A stretch of DNA of 64,000 nt from Sinotaia quadrata (GCA_028829895.1 CM054183.1:72899571-72963570), one strand, 5' to 3'. Counted from the first letter of the stretch, positions 49,401 to 62,101 are shown. Notes: generated by a model from the letters alone, not told the origin. Numbers and translations: made by a program.

Positions 49401-49569
49401 CATAGGCAAAAATAAATCACAAATACTATTTTAGTCAATTAAGGCATGCATCCATCATCATACATTTGTATTTAGCAATAGTTTCAATACACAGATATCA
49501 CTGTGAGAGGTATCTGTATTGATGAACATGTACAGCTGATGTATTGGGACTAGAACTGGTCTATATTTC

Positions 49570-49830
49570 CATATACAGAAAGAGCAATGTCATGATACTG
49601 TAGCAAATAGCATGTCTGCAAAAAAGAGCAATGACATGATACTGTAGCAAATAGCATGTCTGCGAAAAAGAGCAATGTCATGATACTGTAGCAAATAGCA
49701 TGTCTGCAAAAAAGAGCAATGACATGATACTGTAGCAAACAGCATGTCTGCAAAAAAGAGCAATGACATGACACTGTAATAAAGAGCATGTCTGCAAAAT
49801 TAAGAGCAATGTCATGATTCTGTAACAAAT
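49570..49830. repeat. Minisatellite, ~44-45 bp unit, about six copies
   Basis: Near-identical units of AAAGAGCAATGACATGATAC followed by TGTAGCAAATAGCATGTCTGCAA. They give a repetitive 140-codon minus-strand frame that is not a gene. There are no unique spacers, so it is not a CRISPR. Confidence 0.95.
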
Positions 49831-50196
49831 AACAAGAGGTATCAATGGAAGACAGATAATATCTGATAAATTGTTCCCTGAACTTTGAGAAACAAAGTTT
49901 GTGTGCTCTGCATAGTGATTTGCAACAACAACAAAAAAAGGTTAAAATATAATTCTGTGGATTATTAAACATAATAAGAATGACAAGGTTTAATGTTTAA
50001 CTCTTCAAAATTATGTGTTAAAAAAGTATCTATTTTAATTTTAATTATTCATGATCATAGAAAACACAAATTGGTTTTATTTTATTATATTACAGTTATA
50101 TGTACTACTGTTCAAAGTTTGGGGTCAATCAGTTTTTGTCAATTTTATTCATCAAAAACACACAAATCCAACTCATACATTGATTATATTATAATA

Positions 50197-53100
50197 GAGT
50201 TCATTCTCTGGGCAAGTGTACCATTTTGTGACATGAAGTGCAAAAGATAAAGTGGATTAAATCTAATTATTTACATGTTAAAGTATACAACAGGGTCTAA
50301 TGTTCACATAAAAACATAAGAAAAGATAAAAATCATAAAAATGTTAATGCTATAGGAGTTTGAAATACTTAAAAAGCACATGTTTCTGTTGAAAACTTAG
50401 AAAGTAAGGTTGAGATGTATTTTACCAGAAAAAAATATTTTACCTTCATTAACCTAAATTATTAACTTAATTAGGATACACATTTATTTAAAATGGGATA
50501 GAAAACTATAACTTCATTGTCACAGGAAAAGGATGGAGCCCAAATTTTATTTTATTTCACAATCTAAAAATCACTAACAGACTAGGGGAAGTAACCTGGT
50601 TTTGTTATAACACTATATGTGACTCTAGAAATGTTCACCCAAGATCTCATTAGACAGACAGACATTGTAGACACAGTGTATGTTATAATTTCATTCTAAA
50701 TATATATATATATTGGAGAATTATATATTGAGTGAATGTAGAGTATTCGTGCATGAGTGGTGATGAGTGCATAATAGAACTGCTGATAACGGACATGCGG
50801 CATGCAGATAAAAAGCATGCATGGCCAGATTATGTCAAGACATAAAGCTTCTAGAAGTTTTTGAAGAATTTTAGGAAAACTATATAAAGGAAGAAGGAAG
50901 ACTTAGACACTCATGCTGAAAACATGGAATTATGTGAAGACGTCTTGCTTCATATGTATGTAATTTTCATATACAGAGATTTCATAAAGGAAAGCTGGGA
51001 ATATCTCTTTCCACCCGTTTTTCATCCGTCTACTGCCTAGTGTTGAAGTGACAAGTAAATTGCTTCAATATTTTCCTGGCAAAGTGAGGAGTCCGCCTTC
51101 AGGACAGCTTATGCACACGACATTGGTTGTATGCAGTTAACGACAGGGAAGCCGTTTTTGTCTCCCTGTCTGAGCTTGCTTGAATCCCGGTTCCGCGGTT
51201 GGAAGGACAACATCCTGGTACCCCACGGGCATGAGCATTTTTGCATCCATAGACGCGACAACACACACCACTGGATGACACACATCTGGTAAAACGTCGT
51301 TGGGTTTTCTGTTATCACAGCAACCAAGGAAGCAGTGACAATTACCAAGGTTGGCAACACGCCAACAGAGCACAGATTTTTCCCCCGCAACAAAATCTGA
51401 GATGGTGCCTAGAACCTGCAGATCTTCACTATCAGGCAACACAACCATTGCATCATATCTTCTCTTCAAAGTACCCTTTATGAGTGATGTGTGAGATTAT
51501 GTCATCTCCTCGGAACTTTGACATTACTAAGTGAGTAATTGATAAAAAGGCAAACATGCATCTAGAACTGTATAAGAACATTTTATCTATTCTTGTTGAA
51601 TGTATGATTGTTGTTATTTTGTGTAATATGACCTTTCAGATAATGTTTAAATTCAGCCTATGTTGTATATGAATTATCGTTGTTGAAAATGGTGCCATTT
51701 ACCATGTAAGAATTGTGTAATTAATTTTTACATTTTGAAATTCATCATTTTCACCTCCCCTCTATTTCCCATAGAGTGTATGACATTGGAAAGTTGTGTG
51801 TTTGGTAATCACTGTGTGAAAGAGCAGTGCCCCAAATTAGGTAATAAAATACCTAATTTACCATTTCAACAGACTTGTTATTCATAGTTTTTGAGAGAGG
51901 CGAACAAATTTGTATTTGTATTGTTTTGTTCCATTCATCAGTTCGTCCGTTTATTCACTTTTATGATACTTGCTCATCCGCATACAAGCCAATAAAATGT
52001 TCCTTTGCATGACATAATAATATTGGGCCCCACCCAAACATCAATGGTTGTTTGTACTGGCACATCACACAAGTTCTTCTTGGAGATACACCGGAACAAG
52101 CCAAACCTGACTTCACCCCTTGTGTCTCTAACTTCAGGTCAGCTCCACCCCCTATTGTGACATTCATAAAGTGGAAACCTTATTTGTCTCCCAGTTACAA
52201 CATTATCAACCATCATAAAATAAGATCTATTTTTCTCAATTAAACATAATGGCTAAATTATTATGCTGTGAAGACAATATTAAGTAATAAACAAAGTATC
52301 TATTTAAATATAAAATTAAAAAAATATATAATAGCCTAATAGTCTGTTTATATTCTTGAATGTAATTCACAGGTTTTTCTACCCTTACTAGCTCAGGTTT
52401 AAAACATATACACATGAAACTTTAGATGCAAAAGAAATCACATGGGTATGTACCATAAATATGTAAGATATTTACAATGTTAATCAATTTAATCAAAATA
52501 TATTGAGATTATAAAAGAAATCTTAGCTGTTTTGAAACATTGTTGAGTTCATACATTTTTCCACCTTTACTGTTGCAGGAATGTTATCTTAATGGAAATG
52601 AAAATTATTTTTCTTATTTGGTACTTAAACTCATCACACTAAGACCAAATGACATGGCAGTTATCTTTCTGGAATATGGCATCTTTGAAAAATAAAAGAA
52701 GTGGTTTGTGATATTATTGTCATTATTTTTTATTTACAAATTTATTAATTCCATTGTAAAGTTTTACAAAGAAAAAGAAGTCAAATTAGTTTTCCTAAAG
52801 CTGATCATTTCTGAATATAATGAATAAATTTGAAAAACATTACTGTTTGAATACTTCCGATAAATAAACTATTAAAAAAGCACTTGGCGTTTTTGTCTGA
52901 CATATCTATGTTTGGAAAAAGAATAAAAGTTTTGTATCCAATTTATGTAGAAACTAAGTATTACAAAGAATCTGCCTTGCAAAAATATTATTTCTTCACA
53001 AAATAGACCATTTGCAGATAAAAGGAATATTGAATATTGCTTTAAAGTATTACTGCTTGATAAGAAAACTTGATATGTTTGTTGGATTATTTATAATAAT

Positions 53101-53323
53101 GAAAATTAAAGAAAATAGCTATATGTATCCATGTAACAAAAAGAGGTGCCATTTTTTCAGTTCAAAATGAATTTATATTACAAGTAATCTTATGTATCTC
53201 TCACATCAATTCTAAATTAAATATGCAGAAAATAAACACATGATATTTCAATGCTTTATTTTTAAGAAAACACATTTCAAATGGACCCACCCTTCATGGT
53301 ACACTTGCCCAGAGAATGAGCCA
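50197..53323. mobile_element. Mariner-like element (TA-flanked, TIR), split by solo LTR
   Basis: The outer ends share TCATTCTCTGGGCAAGTGTA followed by CCAT as a perfect inverted repeat (50201-50224 and 53296-53319). A few more bases are partly matched, out to TA dinucleotides at 50195-50196 and 53324-53325. Without the inserted LTR it would be about 1.47 kb. No transposase frame is visible, so it is a non-autonomous or eroded element. The partial copy at 3438-3960 begins at the same TA-GAGYT terminus. Confidence 0.8.
50518..52162 (+). mobile_element. Solo LTR of a second LTR family
   Basis: TTCAT at 50513-50517 and 52163-52167 is a perfect 5-bp target duplication. The insert starts TGTCACA and ends TGTGACA (TG...CA). 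It carries TATATAAAG at 50881-50889 and AATAAA at 51843-51848, as expected for U3-R-U5. The join of flanking sequence across it restores the repeat seen uninterrupted at 3438-3960. It begins like the other LTR family (TGTCAC) but is otherwise different. A GC-rich part (51080-51470) is open in more than one minus-strand frame (up to 110 codons, 51137-51469). I do not recognise that product and treat it as LTR sequence. Confidence 0.88.
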
Positions 53324-53569
53324 TATCTTTCTCCTGTTCACCAACTATTAAATTTGTCATTTACATCTCACTTTGTTCTAAAACATTAAAGAGCAGCACA
53401 ACATTAAAATTTTCTTGCATTCAGTGTAGTACATTATGCACTTATGTAGTCCTGAAAAGTAGGCATACAGTAGATGAAGCAGCAGTGCATGGTATGATGT
53501 GAGATATCTATACAAGGCAGTGGGGCAGGTTTATTCATTTATTATGTGTATTCTGAAAATGTATGTAGG

Positions 53570-54060
53570 CAGAGATACCAAATTATGTATTTGGTAATAG
53601 CATACTGTTAGCTAATATAAATGTTATGATTGTGGTCAGAAGCACTAAACAATGTATTTAATAACTGCATACTGTTGGCTAATATAAATGTTATGATTGT
53701 GATCAGAAGCACCAAACTATGTATTTGAGTATACTGTTGGTTAATACAAATGTATGATTTGTATAAAGTATAATTATGGATGGAGGCAACAAACTATGCA
53801 TTTGGTAACAGTATACTGTTGCTTAATACAAATGTATGATTATGGATGGTGGCAACAAACTATGCATTTGGTAACAGTATACTGTTGACTAATACAAATG
53901 TATGATTGTGGATGGAGGCAACAAACTATGTATTTGACAACAGTAAATTGCTGTTTAAAATAAATGTATGATTGTGGGCCAAAGCATTAAACTATACATT
54001 TGGCAACAGTATACTGTTGACTAATACAAATGTATGATTGTGGGTGAAGACCTTCAAATG
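53570..54060. repeat. Minisatellite, ~66 bp unit, about seven copies
   Basis: Units of AATGTATGATTGTGGATGGA followed by GGCAACAAACTATGTATTTGGTAACAGTATACTGTTG-like sequence. It ends about 100 bp from the KSR exon at 54164-54252. Confidence 0.93.
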
Positions 54061-54163
54061 ATGCCAGGCAGTTTTAAGTTAAGTGCATGAAGTTTTAAGA
54101 AATGGTATAAAAATATAAACATCTATAAACATCTTGTCCTAACATGGAATATGCTGTATATAC

Positions 54164-54252
54164 CTTGCCATTCAATAAGAGCATCCACTTGCTCATCAGT
54201 CAGTCCACACGTTGGTGGTGCTTTTGGAGCACAGTCTTTGTGAAATTTTTTC
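54164..54252 (-). CDS. ksr: KSR exon: second half of the C1 zinc finger
   Basis: This 89-nt exon has acceptor TTTTAG before 54252 and donor CAAG|GTATAT after 54164. It encodes KKFHKDCAPKAPPTCGL and then TDEQVDALIEWQ. It supplies the H-x2-C and C-x7-C zinc ligands that finish a C1 (CA3) domain. The first base completes the Lys codon (AA|G) left by either of the two exons at 62102-62182 and 62948-63028, so both can splice to it in frame. C1 targets KSR to the membrane on Ras activation. KSR C1 domains are atypical and are not thought to bind diacylglycerol as PKC C1 domains do. Confidence 0.95.
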
Positions 54253-56935
54253 CTAAAAGAAACACACTACACATTAAATTAACAATTATGATTTATACAG
54301 TAAAAGTTACCCTTTTTAGGACTGGAAATATACAGTCAGTCAATAATTGAGTTGAGAAATATGAGGTAGCAGTAAAAGTAAAATATTAAATGACATGAAT
54401 CCTATTAAATATATGATAATCATAATATTTCTTATATAAAATTGCAAATGTAACTAAATTATTATTTTGAATTAGAATTTTGCTGGCTAATAACATAATA
54501 CAAAATTTTTACCAAAGAACACTCGTGCTGTAATACAGAATGAACACTAGCACATTTTATATGTGAACCTGTCATTACCATCATATAGGGGAAAAAATGA
54601 CTACTAAGACTTGCAAACAAAAAAGTGGAAGAACATTTCCCAGTGCCATTAAAAAAAGTAATATAATTTTAATAAATTTTCTAAAAGTGAGTTTGGAGTA
54701 AATAATACTTGGGTCTGTGACATATCAAGTGGTTCCACTCTCTCCTTTATTTTCATTTCAATAGTTCATCAATGTTACAGAAAATATTTTCTTAAGATCC
54801 ATCATTTCTGATCTTTGTATTGATTGAGCCAGAACTTCCTAGTGAATGAATTATCACTGTCAAAGACATAATTTTTTTATTTGCTACATATAGATACATA
54901 TCTTCAAGGCTATTGGGGCAACCAGCTTTCATGAAATGGCCTTGTAATAAAAAAAAGTATTTTAAAAAAAATTAAATAAATAATCTGACAAGTTGGGTTT
55001 TTTCCTTATCTAGAAGTAGAAAAAAATCCACTTTTTTTCAAACCAATCATTTTTTTCAGATCTCAATTTCTGACTTGCCTTTTTAGCTCATTAATACAGT
55101 TTTACTTATATAAATATTTTTACATAATTAGCTTTTAGTCTGCCTTCAATCATATCTGAACAAATATGGTCTCACAAGACTGAACATGCTTTTAAGAACA
55201 GATTTTATGTGTTTTTAGGGCTTCATTAACAGTCATAGTTGAGAACTATGTAATATAAGCTTATTTCACTCAGCTAATAATTTTGTAACAAGTTCCAAAA
55301 GAAAAAGCTTTATAGTGAATTTCTGTTTTTGATTTCATGCATGCATTTTTATACCAATATCTAAGTCAGCATAAAATATGCATATAATCCAAAGCAATGC
55401 AAACTCACAATATCATTCTTCGCTGTGGGTCACAATTATGTAAACAAAAGAAACATGTTTCATTCATGAAATACAAAGAAGATATCATAGGCACAATCTG
55501 ATTTAAAAGATAGTAGTAAAAATAATCATGAACTTGCTTCCTCTTTAAAAAAGCAATAACAACTCATTATCAAGAATATGTGTATAAGATAGTGGTTAAA
55601 GGTACAATACTTACCAAACTAGATATCTGTTAAAGCATATATTCAAATAAAGTACTTGCTAAATAATCCTAAGATAACTGGAATTTTGTTGTTGTTAGCA
55701 GGAAGAACAAATTGGAGGAGGATTTCATTTTTAAAATGATATTCTCCAAAAAGTCTTCCTATTTCCAAATGAATAAGGTAATTGAGTTGCATATCTTAAA
55801 TGATCAAATCTTTTTATGAAATCTTATTTAAATATGAATTATTCTAAAATGCTGAAGATATTTTTTATTCAATTTTACAGAAAACCAGTGGGATGGCTAG
55901 CTTAAAATCTAGACCCATCAAACAAAGCTCTTGAAGAAAAGTGTATGCATCATTGTGACACCCTTGTATGACATATTACTGGTGGTAGAATAATGAAATT
56001 TTAACCTTGCTTTACTTGATCTGCAAATATATGTAGTGATTTGCTTGACTTACTTATACATGCAGCAAAACTCTTTATGCTAACGATAGTTACTGTTAAT
56101 GCTTGGTTGAGAAGGAAATGTATCACTTACTTTTGTTCATTTTGGAGGAACACAAAGAGTCTGACAAATAGTAATAATTTGGATAGTGACAGATTTTGGC
56201 ACAGGGTTAACGGAATGAAAAGTAGATAGCAATTATCAGATGAAAAAAACTCTTTCAAATTCATCTACTACTTTATGGGGGTTATTTTAACAGACATATT
56301 TTAAGAAAGTTCCAAATTTCTTTCTTTTTCTTTTTTTTCCCCCCCAAAAAAAAGTAAAAGGAATATTTTATTACTAATAATGAAAATACTTTGAACATGC
56401 TTTCAATCACTTTATTTTAAAAACAGTTAGAAAATATAGCATGTAGTTTAGTATTTATGAGTATCACCAAAGCTGTATTCATAACAGTCACTGGTTACGA
56501 TTATTATGATTAATGAGAATTATCATCACATCTCCCCCAAAAGCTTGTTTCTCATGATTTTTTTAAAATTAAAAATATTAACGTTAAAAATTAATTTAAA
56601 TCAAAAAGTAAATTATCTCCATAAAATTAAACATATTTTACCAATATTTACCAACATAAAATTATATTAGCTTTCAATTCTGAAAATATGAAGACCTTAA
56701 CTGTTTTTACTCACATTATACCTTAAACGTTGGTATATAAAAAGAATGACCCCAAAACCAATAATTAATTTATTTAGAAATTTTCTCTTTCAAGCAAGCA
56801 TCACAATAAAAAATACATAAAGTTCTTCCAAATAATTAATGTTAACATTTAATGATGGTGCATTTCATAGCATAATTTTATTTCATATAGTACATACAGC
56901 ATCTTTCAGTGGCATTATGCATTACTTTCTGAAAT
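54253..56935. other. KSR intron sequence
   Basis: AT-rich, with no splice-bounded coding block, RNA gene or bounded element seen. Frames up to 62 codons have no motif. Confidence 0.4.
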
Positions 56936-56939
56936 ATCT

Positions 56940-57240
56940 TATTTTCTTTCCTTCAGTCATCCTACTGTTTTAGTGGCTCTAAGCCACTTTCTATTTCATA
57001 CAGTCAATGGACCTGTAACTGGCTGTAAGCACACTACTCTGTAAGCCATTTTTTTCTATTTTTTTCATTTAACCTTTTAGTGGTTTTAAGCACTACTAAG
57101 CCACCTTTTCTCTATTTCAGTTATTTGACCTTTTCATGACTTTAGGCACTAATTTGTAAGCCATATATTTTTTATTTCATAGTCATTCTACCTTTTAGTG
57201 GCTTTAAGCACTACTCTCTAAGTCACTTTTTCTCTATACT
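56940..57240. repeat. Degenerate tandem repeat, ~60-65 bp unit
   Basis: Four to five units with ACCTTTTAGTGGCTTTAAGC, ACTACTCTCTAAGYCA and TTTTTCTCTATTTCA blocks. Confidence 0.8.
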
Positions 57241-58253
57241 ACTTTCTGCATCCACTTTGTGGATCTTTCAACCAGATTATACAAAGTTACATGATTCTAC
57301 ATGCATGCAAGCCAAAGCTGTAAGCGGACATATACACTTCCAAAGTGACATAGTGATTAAAGAACTTACCAAGTAGCATGCCTTTTGTTGCAAGTAATGT
57401 CCAATAGTACATTTTTATCACTCAGTGTAGGTAAGAGTTTTTTTTAAACCCAAGGCTGTGCATATTGCAGATTTCTTGAATGTGTCAGCCTTCTCATACA
57501 TTCTTGATTGTTTCTGTTGATTCTTCTTGTTCTTGTTATCCTCTCTGTATGTCTTGCAAGCAAGATGTTTATTCTTTACTTCTGGTTAATGATAACCAGA
57601 CATTAATCCTTTGTTTGTCTCTGACCATGCTAAGTTTGATTAGATTGTGATAATCTAAAATAATATTTTGACTTCCGCCCCTACTGCATAACATTACAAA
57701 TGCCAAGATTAAAGACATAGCATATTTTGTGAATGCTGGTCAAATGTCTATTAGGAAAAAGTAGTGTAGACACTTAGCAGTTACTATATAAAGTCAAAAG
57801 CATGGCTTACAATGTATCTACAACACTAACAACCAAATATCAGCCATTGCACCTGAACTTAGCAGATAAAATATAAACAAATGCAGACAAAGCACTAAAT
57901 CCTGTTCAAGTTTATTGTATACTTTCATTATCTTGAGGGAGAAATATAAGAGAAGAACCTAAAAATGGCAGAGCAAAGTTCCAAAATACTCCACGAGGAT
58001 AGTGAGCCTTACCAGATTGGATGTTTAACTTGTCTGGTTCTTTGTAGCACTCTTCACTGAATCTCTACTTCTGGAATAAATGTGCTAATGATAGTCCATC
58101 TAGGGACCATGACATAAGCAAACATTAAGATTATTTTATGCCTGCAATCCCCAAGCTTATCTCACCTATGTCTGTTTTGATTATTGCTCAATGCATAGTA
58201 ATAGCTATGAGAAGGAATGTCAAAAAGATGGAAATTATGTCTTGTCATTGACT
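57241..58253. other. KSR intron sequence
   Basis: No supported gene. The short stretch just before the hAT target site could be part of an older element, but nothing identifiable. Confidence 0.35.
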
Positions 58254-58469
58254 GTCTAGACCAGTGGTCCCCAACCTTTTCATCGCCGCGGACCGGTCAA
58301 CGCTTAATAATTTTATCGCGGCCTGATGATGTGGGGGGACGTTGATTGTTTATATTTTAGATTGTTTTGATTTAATAATTTTAATTTAATTGTATTTAAA
58401 TGTGCCTTCAAATTGAAATACAGTTACACCAAAAAATTAATATAAAGTGATTTAACATTTTAACTCACT

Positions 58470-58690
58470 AGAACGCTAAATCAGCGAGAACCCTGAGCTT
58501 GTTTCTTTGCAACGAGACGGTTCCATCTGGGGGTAATAGGAGACAATTACACCCAAAGTGAGTTGCTTATGTCCATCCATTGTTTTGTTTTGGTTGCTGT
58601 CACTGCAGAAAACCCCGCTTCATACAGATAGGATGTCGGAAATGGCGATAGGGATATAAGTGCTGTGGTGGCCATTGTTGTATTGGCAGG
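58470..58690 (-). pseudogene. hAT transposase C-terminal tail (copy 2)
   Basis: The minus-strand frame gives SPFPTSYLYEAGFSAVTATK, then KQWMDISNSL, a stop, and WNRLVAKKQAQGS. The KKQAQ-type ending is typical of ZBED-like hAT transposases. No catalytic core precedes it. Confidence 0.82.
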
Positions 58691-58886
58691 TGAGGGGGTT
58701 TACAGAGCCCAGGATAATACCACATCATCTGTACTTAGTGTGTATGTGCGTCCAGGATGTTCACTAACCACCCTGTAATGTTCACCAGTGGTGTTGTTGT
58801 TGTTGTCGTTGGCACTGTTGTTGTTGATGTCCCCGGTATCCGTTGGGCTGTATGTAGGTGGGTGTTGGCAGCAAGCATTAGTTGAA

Positions 58887-59482
58887 TTAGATCCGCAATG
58901 GGGTGGTTATAATATCCCCACTGCATGTGATGTTGCTCCCTGTGCTGCCACCATTGTTGTTGTTGTTGTTGGCGGTGGTTGTTGTCGCAGCGCTGCTGTT
59001 GTTGTTGTGGATTCTGTTGTTGTGGCTGTAGTAGATGATACTGTTGTTGTCGCCTTGTGTGTTGTGGCGGGCGCCTTCTTTTTGATTTGGGGCTGCGTTC
59101 TTTTTTCCTTGTGTGTCTGTTGTGGTTGTCTTTGTTGCAATCCCTGGTGGTGACTCTAGCTGTGGATTGGTGGCAGTTGGTTTAGTCGTTGTTGTTGTTT
59201 CTTGTGGTGTAGTTGGAGCATTGTCGACTTCTGTTTCGGTCTGTGCGTCAGTTGTCTTCACTTCTTTTTCTGTTTGTATTTTTCTTTCTTGCGTCTTGAT
59301 TGTACCGTTTGTGTGCTGGAGATTTTTTGGCGTTTCTTCTTATTTTCGGTGGTAGTTGTTTTAATTTCTTTTTCTTTGCTGATAGAGCTTGTAGTCTGAG
59401 TTTCCTTATTATCTGTTGTGGGTTTTGGAGTTTGTGAGAATGCCTGGCTGATTTCTTGTTTTGCTGTTTGAGTTGAATTCAC
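58887..59482 (-). pseudogene. Thr/Gln-rich ORF segments in hAT element (copy 2)
   Basis: Two overlapping frames, 59482-59258 (starts MNSTQTAKQEISQAFSQTPK) and 59261-58887 (contains DAQTETEVDNAPTTPQETTT), correspond to the single 206-codon frame of copy 1. A frameshift lies near 59300. The second segment ends in Asn/Thr/Gln repeats from CAA/CAACA-type triplets. Low complexity, function unknown. Confidence 0.5.
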
Positions 59483-59754
59483 TTTGGCTCAGGTGGAATT
59501 TTCCAAATGATGTTGGTGCTGATTCCCTGTTCTGTTGTAGTGGCTTGTAGAGTTTGGGTGGAAACGAGGCTTTTTCCTTCAAAGACTGTTTGAGTTGTGC
59601 CGTCTTCCTGTGTGGGTTTTCGCGTTGTTTCCTCCTTTTCCGTTTGTGAAGAGCGTGTTTTTGTTGTCGGCGTTATTTTCCAGATGATGTCTGTCTGTGT
59701 TTCACAGTCTGTTGATGTAGTTTTTTTTTCCAGTTGTCTTGTCAGGTGCTTGTT

Positions 59755-60207
59755 TCAAATCTTGTGGAGACCAATTGCGGTTAAGATGGCTTGTTGTCTA
59801 ATGGTAAGTTCATCTTCTGCTTTTGTGTGGAAGAGGATCAATAGCAAATTAGTGAACGCATTTTTTAGTTCAATGTTTTCAGTTTCTAGTGTGAAGGTGA
59901 AGGGGGTAACTTTTCGTATGCCCCCATTTTCGGTTGGTATGCTGATTTCACAGCAGTATTTTGTCCAGTCTTCTCCTTGTGTACTTCTTAATGTTTGCAC
60001 CTCTTCAAGCCTCTTTTGGCGTATCTGTCTCACTCTCAGCTGGGCTATGTGCTCGTTTGTGAAACAGAAAGGGCCGTCCGCATCTTCTGTGACTGGCTCA
60101 GAATCGCTTAAAATGTCACTTGGTGGAGTGGGCAGTAGTAGCGTTTTTGCCAGCCCTGAAAAGGGCTGAGGCTTGGTGCTGGCTTGTCTGGTGTGGCGCT
60201 TTGACAT
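59755..60207 (-). CDS. hAT cargo protein, N-terminal ORF (copy 2)
   Basis: This 150-codon frame starts at MSKRHTRQASTKPQPFSGLA, shortly inside the element's left end on the minus strand. It continues LPTPPSDIL, EDADGPFCFTNEHIAQLR, a basic helix RQIRQKRLEEVQTL, then FTLETENIELKNAFTNLLL and RQQAILTAIGLH. The composition is balanced and non-repetitive, unlike the Thr-rich part after it, and copy 1 retains the same start. It has no BED finger, DDE or hAT motif. I do not recognise the family. It could be a captured host exon set or an accessory protein of this hAT lineage. Confidence 0.6.
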   Translation of the reverse strand: MSKRHTRQASTKPQPFSGLAKTLLLPTPPSDILSDSEPVTEDADGPFCFTNEHIAQLRVRQIRQKRLEEVQTLRSTQGEDWTKYCCEISIPTENGGIRKVTPFTFTLETENIELKNAFTNLLLILFHTKAEDELTIRQQAILTAIGLHKI

Positions 60208-60492
60208 GACTCTCCTCCCAGCGGTCCGATGGATGGAGTGCGTTCGTCGGTGGTCCGAAGCGAAGTGTGTTGGTGTGGTTGGGAAGTAGCGCTCGAATTC
60301 TTTAAAAGCAAAGATAGATGATCGTGCACCAACTGGGAGAATGAATGCTCAGGCTCAATCTTGTCCATGGAAAGTCACACAAACCCGAGAGAAATACAAC
60401 CACAGTAAATTAAATTGGGTGGCCCGGTACTATTTGATCATTTGATCCACGGACCGGTACCGGTCTGGGGGTTGGGGACCACTGGTCTAGAC

Positions 60493-61972
60493 AATCCAAC
60501 CATTCCAGAGGATGACAGAAAATATGCTTCATTTGGCAATTATTAAAATAGTCAAAATGCTTTTCTCACTGACTGCATTTTCTAAAGCTAGTGGTTTTTT
60601 GCTTTTATCTTTACCAGCAGAGAGATTTGCTAAATTCCACTCTTCAGTCATTCACTCTAACAATTTTCCCAAGGATATCTCTTTCATGGATAAAGATGCT
60701 TTTTTATTGCATCTTCCTAACAAGGCACACTTATCAAGCTTGACTCATAATTCTGCACACCACCTCCTTCATTAACAAATCAGGAGACTAAGTGCTGTGC
60801 AACAAATCTGGTCTCCAATCATATTTAACTTAGTGAGTGATAATGATGATACCATCACTAAGGATTATAACAATGACAAAGACAATGCCCTATTGGAGAG
60901 TTCATCAACAGAGTACGGCTTTACAATATAGGAAAAGATAGCAAAGATAACTTCAAACAACTTCAGATTATTTATTCTGACATTTTTTCCTGGTAATGAC
61001 TGCTGGTATTAAAAATGTGTATCTTATCAAGCCAGTATTATGATGGAAGTCATTCCGCAATTTGGTAGTGACATGCATCAAGACTGACAGAAGGCCTGGC
61101 ATTCTGATGATGTATCAAGCGAAATGGATGTTTTTGATCCTGGTGTGAAATGGAAAGTGTCAAATCCCCTTAATATCATATAGTAGAACTTTTTTTCAAT
61201 TGGCTATCTGATATCAAATGACTGGCAGTTCACATTATTATGACTATAGATCTACATTTGCTGATCTATTTAGACATATTTTATATACTATACATATCCT
61301 CAAAGATCTGTCAGATTTCTTGGTTAATATGTAAAAATAAAGACTACATTTTTTTTACTTTTTCCCCATATGGAATCTTGAAATATTCTGATTATTTAAA
61401 TTCCAACCATTTTAAAGCAAAGAAAGGTTTCTAAGTTATGACTTCTAAAATTCTCTTTTTGCTACCATTAGCATCTTCATGCAGAATCAGTGAAACATTC
61501 ATTCTGTCCAGACACAACCCTTAAAGGTTCTGACTTGTGTATATCTAGAACAGTAAGACTTCTCAAGTATATTTATTTAGCAAGTATTCAGGAAAAAAGT
61601 TATTTTACGTGTAAAAATTCCTTTGTCGCCTCATTTATGACATTATCAATTACAAAATAATGCTGCTCCTGACATCTTTCACCAATACAAATTATAAAAA
61701 CTAAAAATTGACAGCAGGTATGCATCAACAAACTACACTGTAATTGATAAGATCTTCAATCTTAAGGTGATACAGTGTCATGTTCAATCACGTTTTCATT
61801 TGATCCTTGTAAGTTTGAACTCACATTTCGAAAATGATTAAAAATTAAATTAAAATCTTACTTGCTCATTTTATGTTTGCAAGATGTCACATTTTTATAA
61901 TTTCCCATTTTTTCAGCATTTATTGCTTAAGGCAACTCAGAATAAATTCTAGAAATTTTAAATATTTTTATT
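60493..61972. other. KSR intron sequence
   Basis: No exon or element was firmly identified. Short plus-strand frames (for example 60512-60775) lack motifs. Confidence 0.35.
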
Positions 61973-61990
61973 ATATATATATATATATAT
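61972..61990. repeat. (TA)n microsatellite
   Basis: A short TA run, followed by further TA-rich sequence. Confidence 0.85.
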
Positions 61991-62101
61991 CTTCTATATG
62001 TATATAATTTAAAGATAAAAGGTCTGTCATCTTATTTGGTACTTTATAAGCACACATACACGCACACAGAACAATGTGCAAGCAAGCCTTATTACACTTA
62101 C

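Larger units (their letters stand above)
58262..60484 (-). mobile_element. hAT element carrying non-transposase ORF, copy 2
   Basis: TIRs CAGTGGTCCCCAACC (58262-58276) and inverse at the right end (60470-60484), with a perfect 8-bp duplication GTCTAGAC (58254-58261 and 60485-60492). The element is 2223 bp and collinear with 19440-21583. It keeps a longer intact first ORF (59755-60207) and more Thr/Gln-codon repeats. The transposase is again reduced to its C-terminal tail (SPFPTSYLYEAGFSAV). It lies in the intron between the two halves of the KSR C1 domain. Confidence 0.93.

Noticed and set aside
49550..49972. Direct repeats resembling a CRISPR or a 140-aa repeat protein
   Set aside because: Units are contiguous without unique spacers, and the genome is eukaryotic. 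The frame is a by-product of the ~44-bp tandem repeat.
51180..51215. tRNA B-box-like sequence in the solo LTR
   Set aside because: No A box, anticodon stem or acceptor pairing could be fitted.
58210..60560. Peptide KLCLVIDCLDNPTIPEDD reading across the hAT target site
   Set aside because: The frame ends quickly on both sides and no family was recognised.
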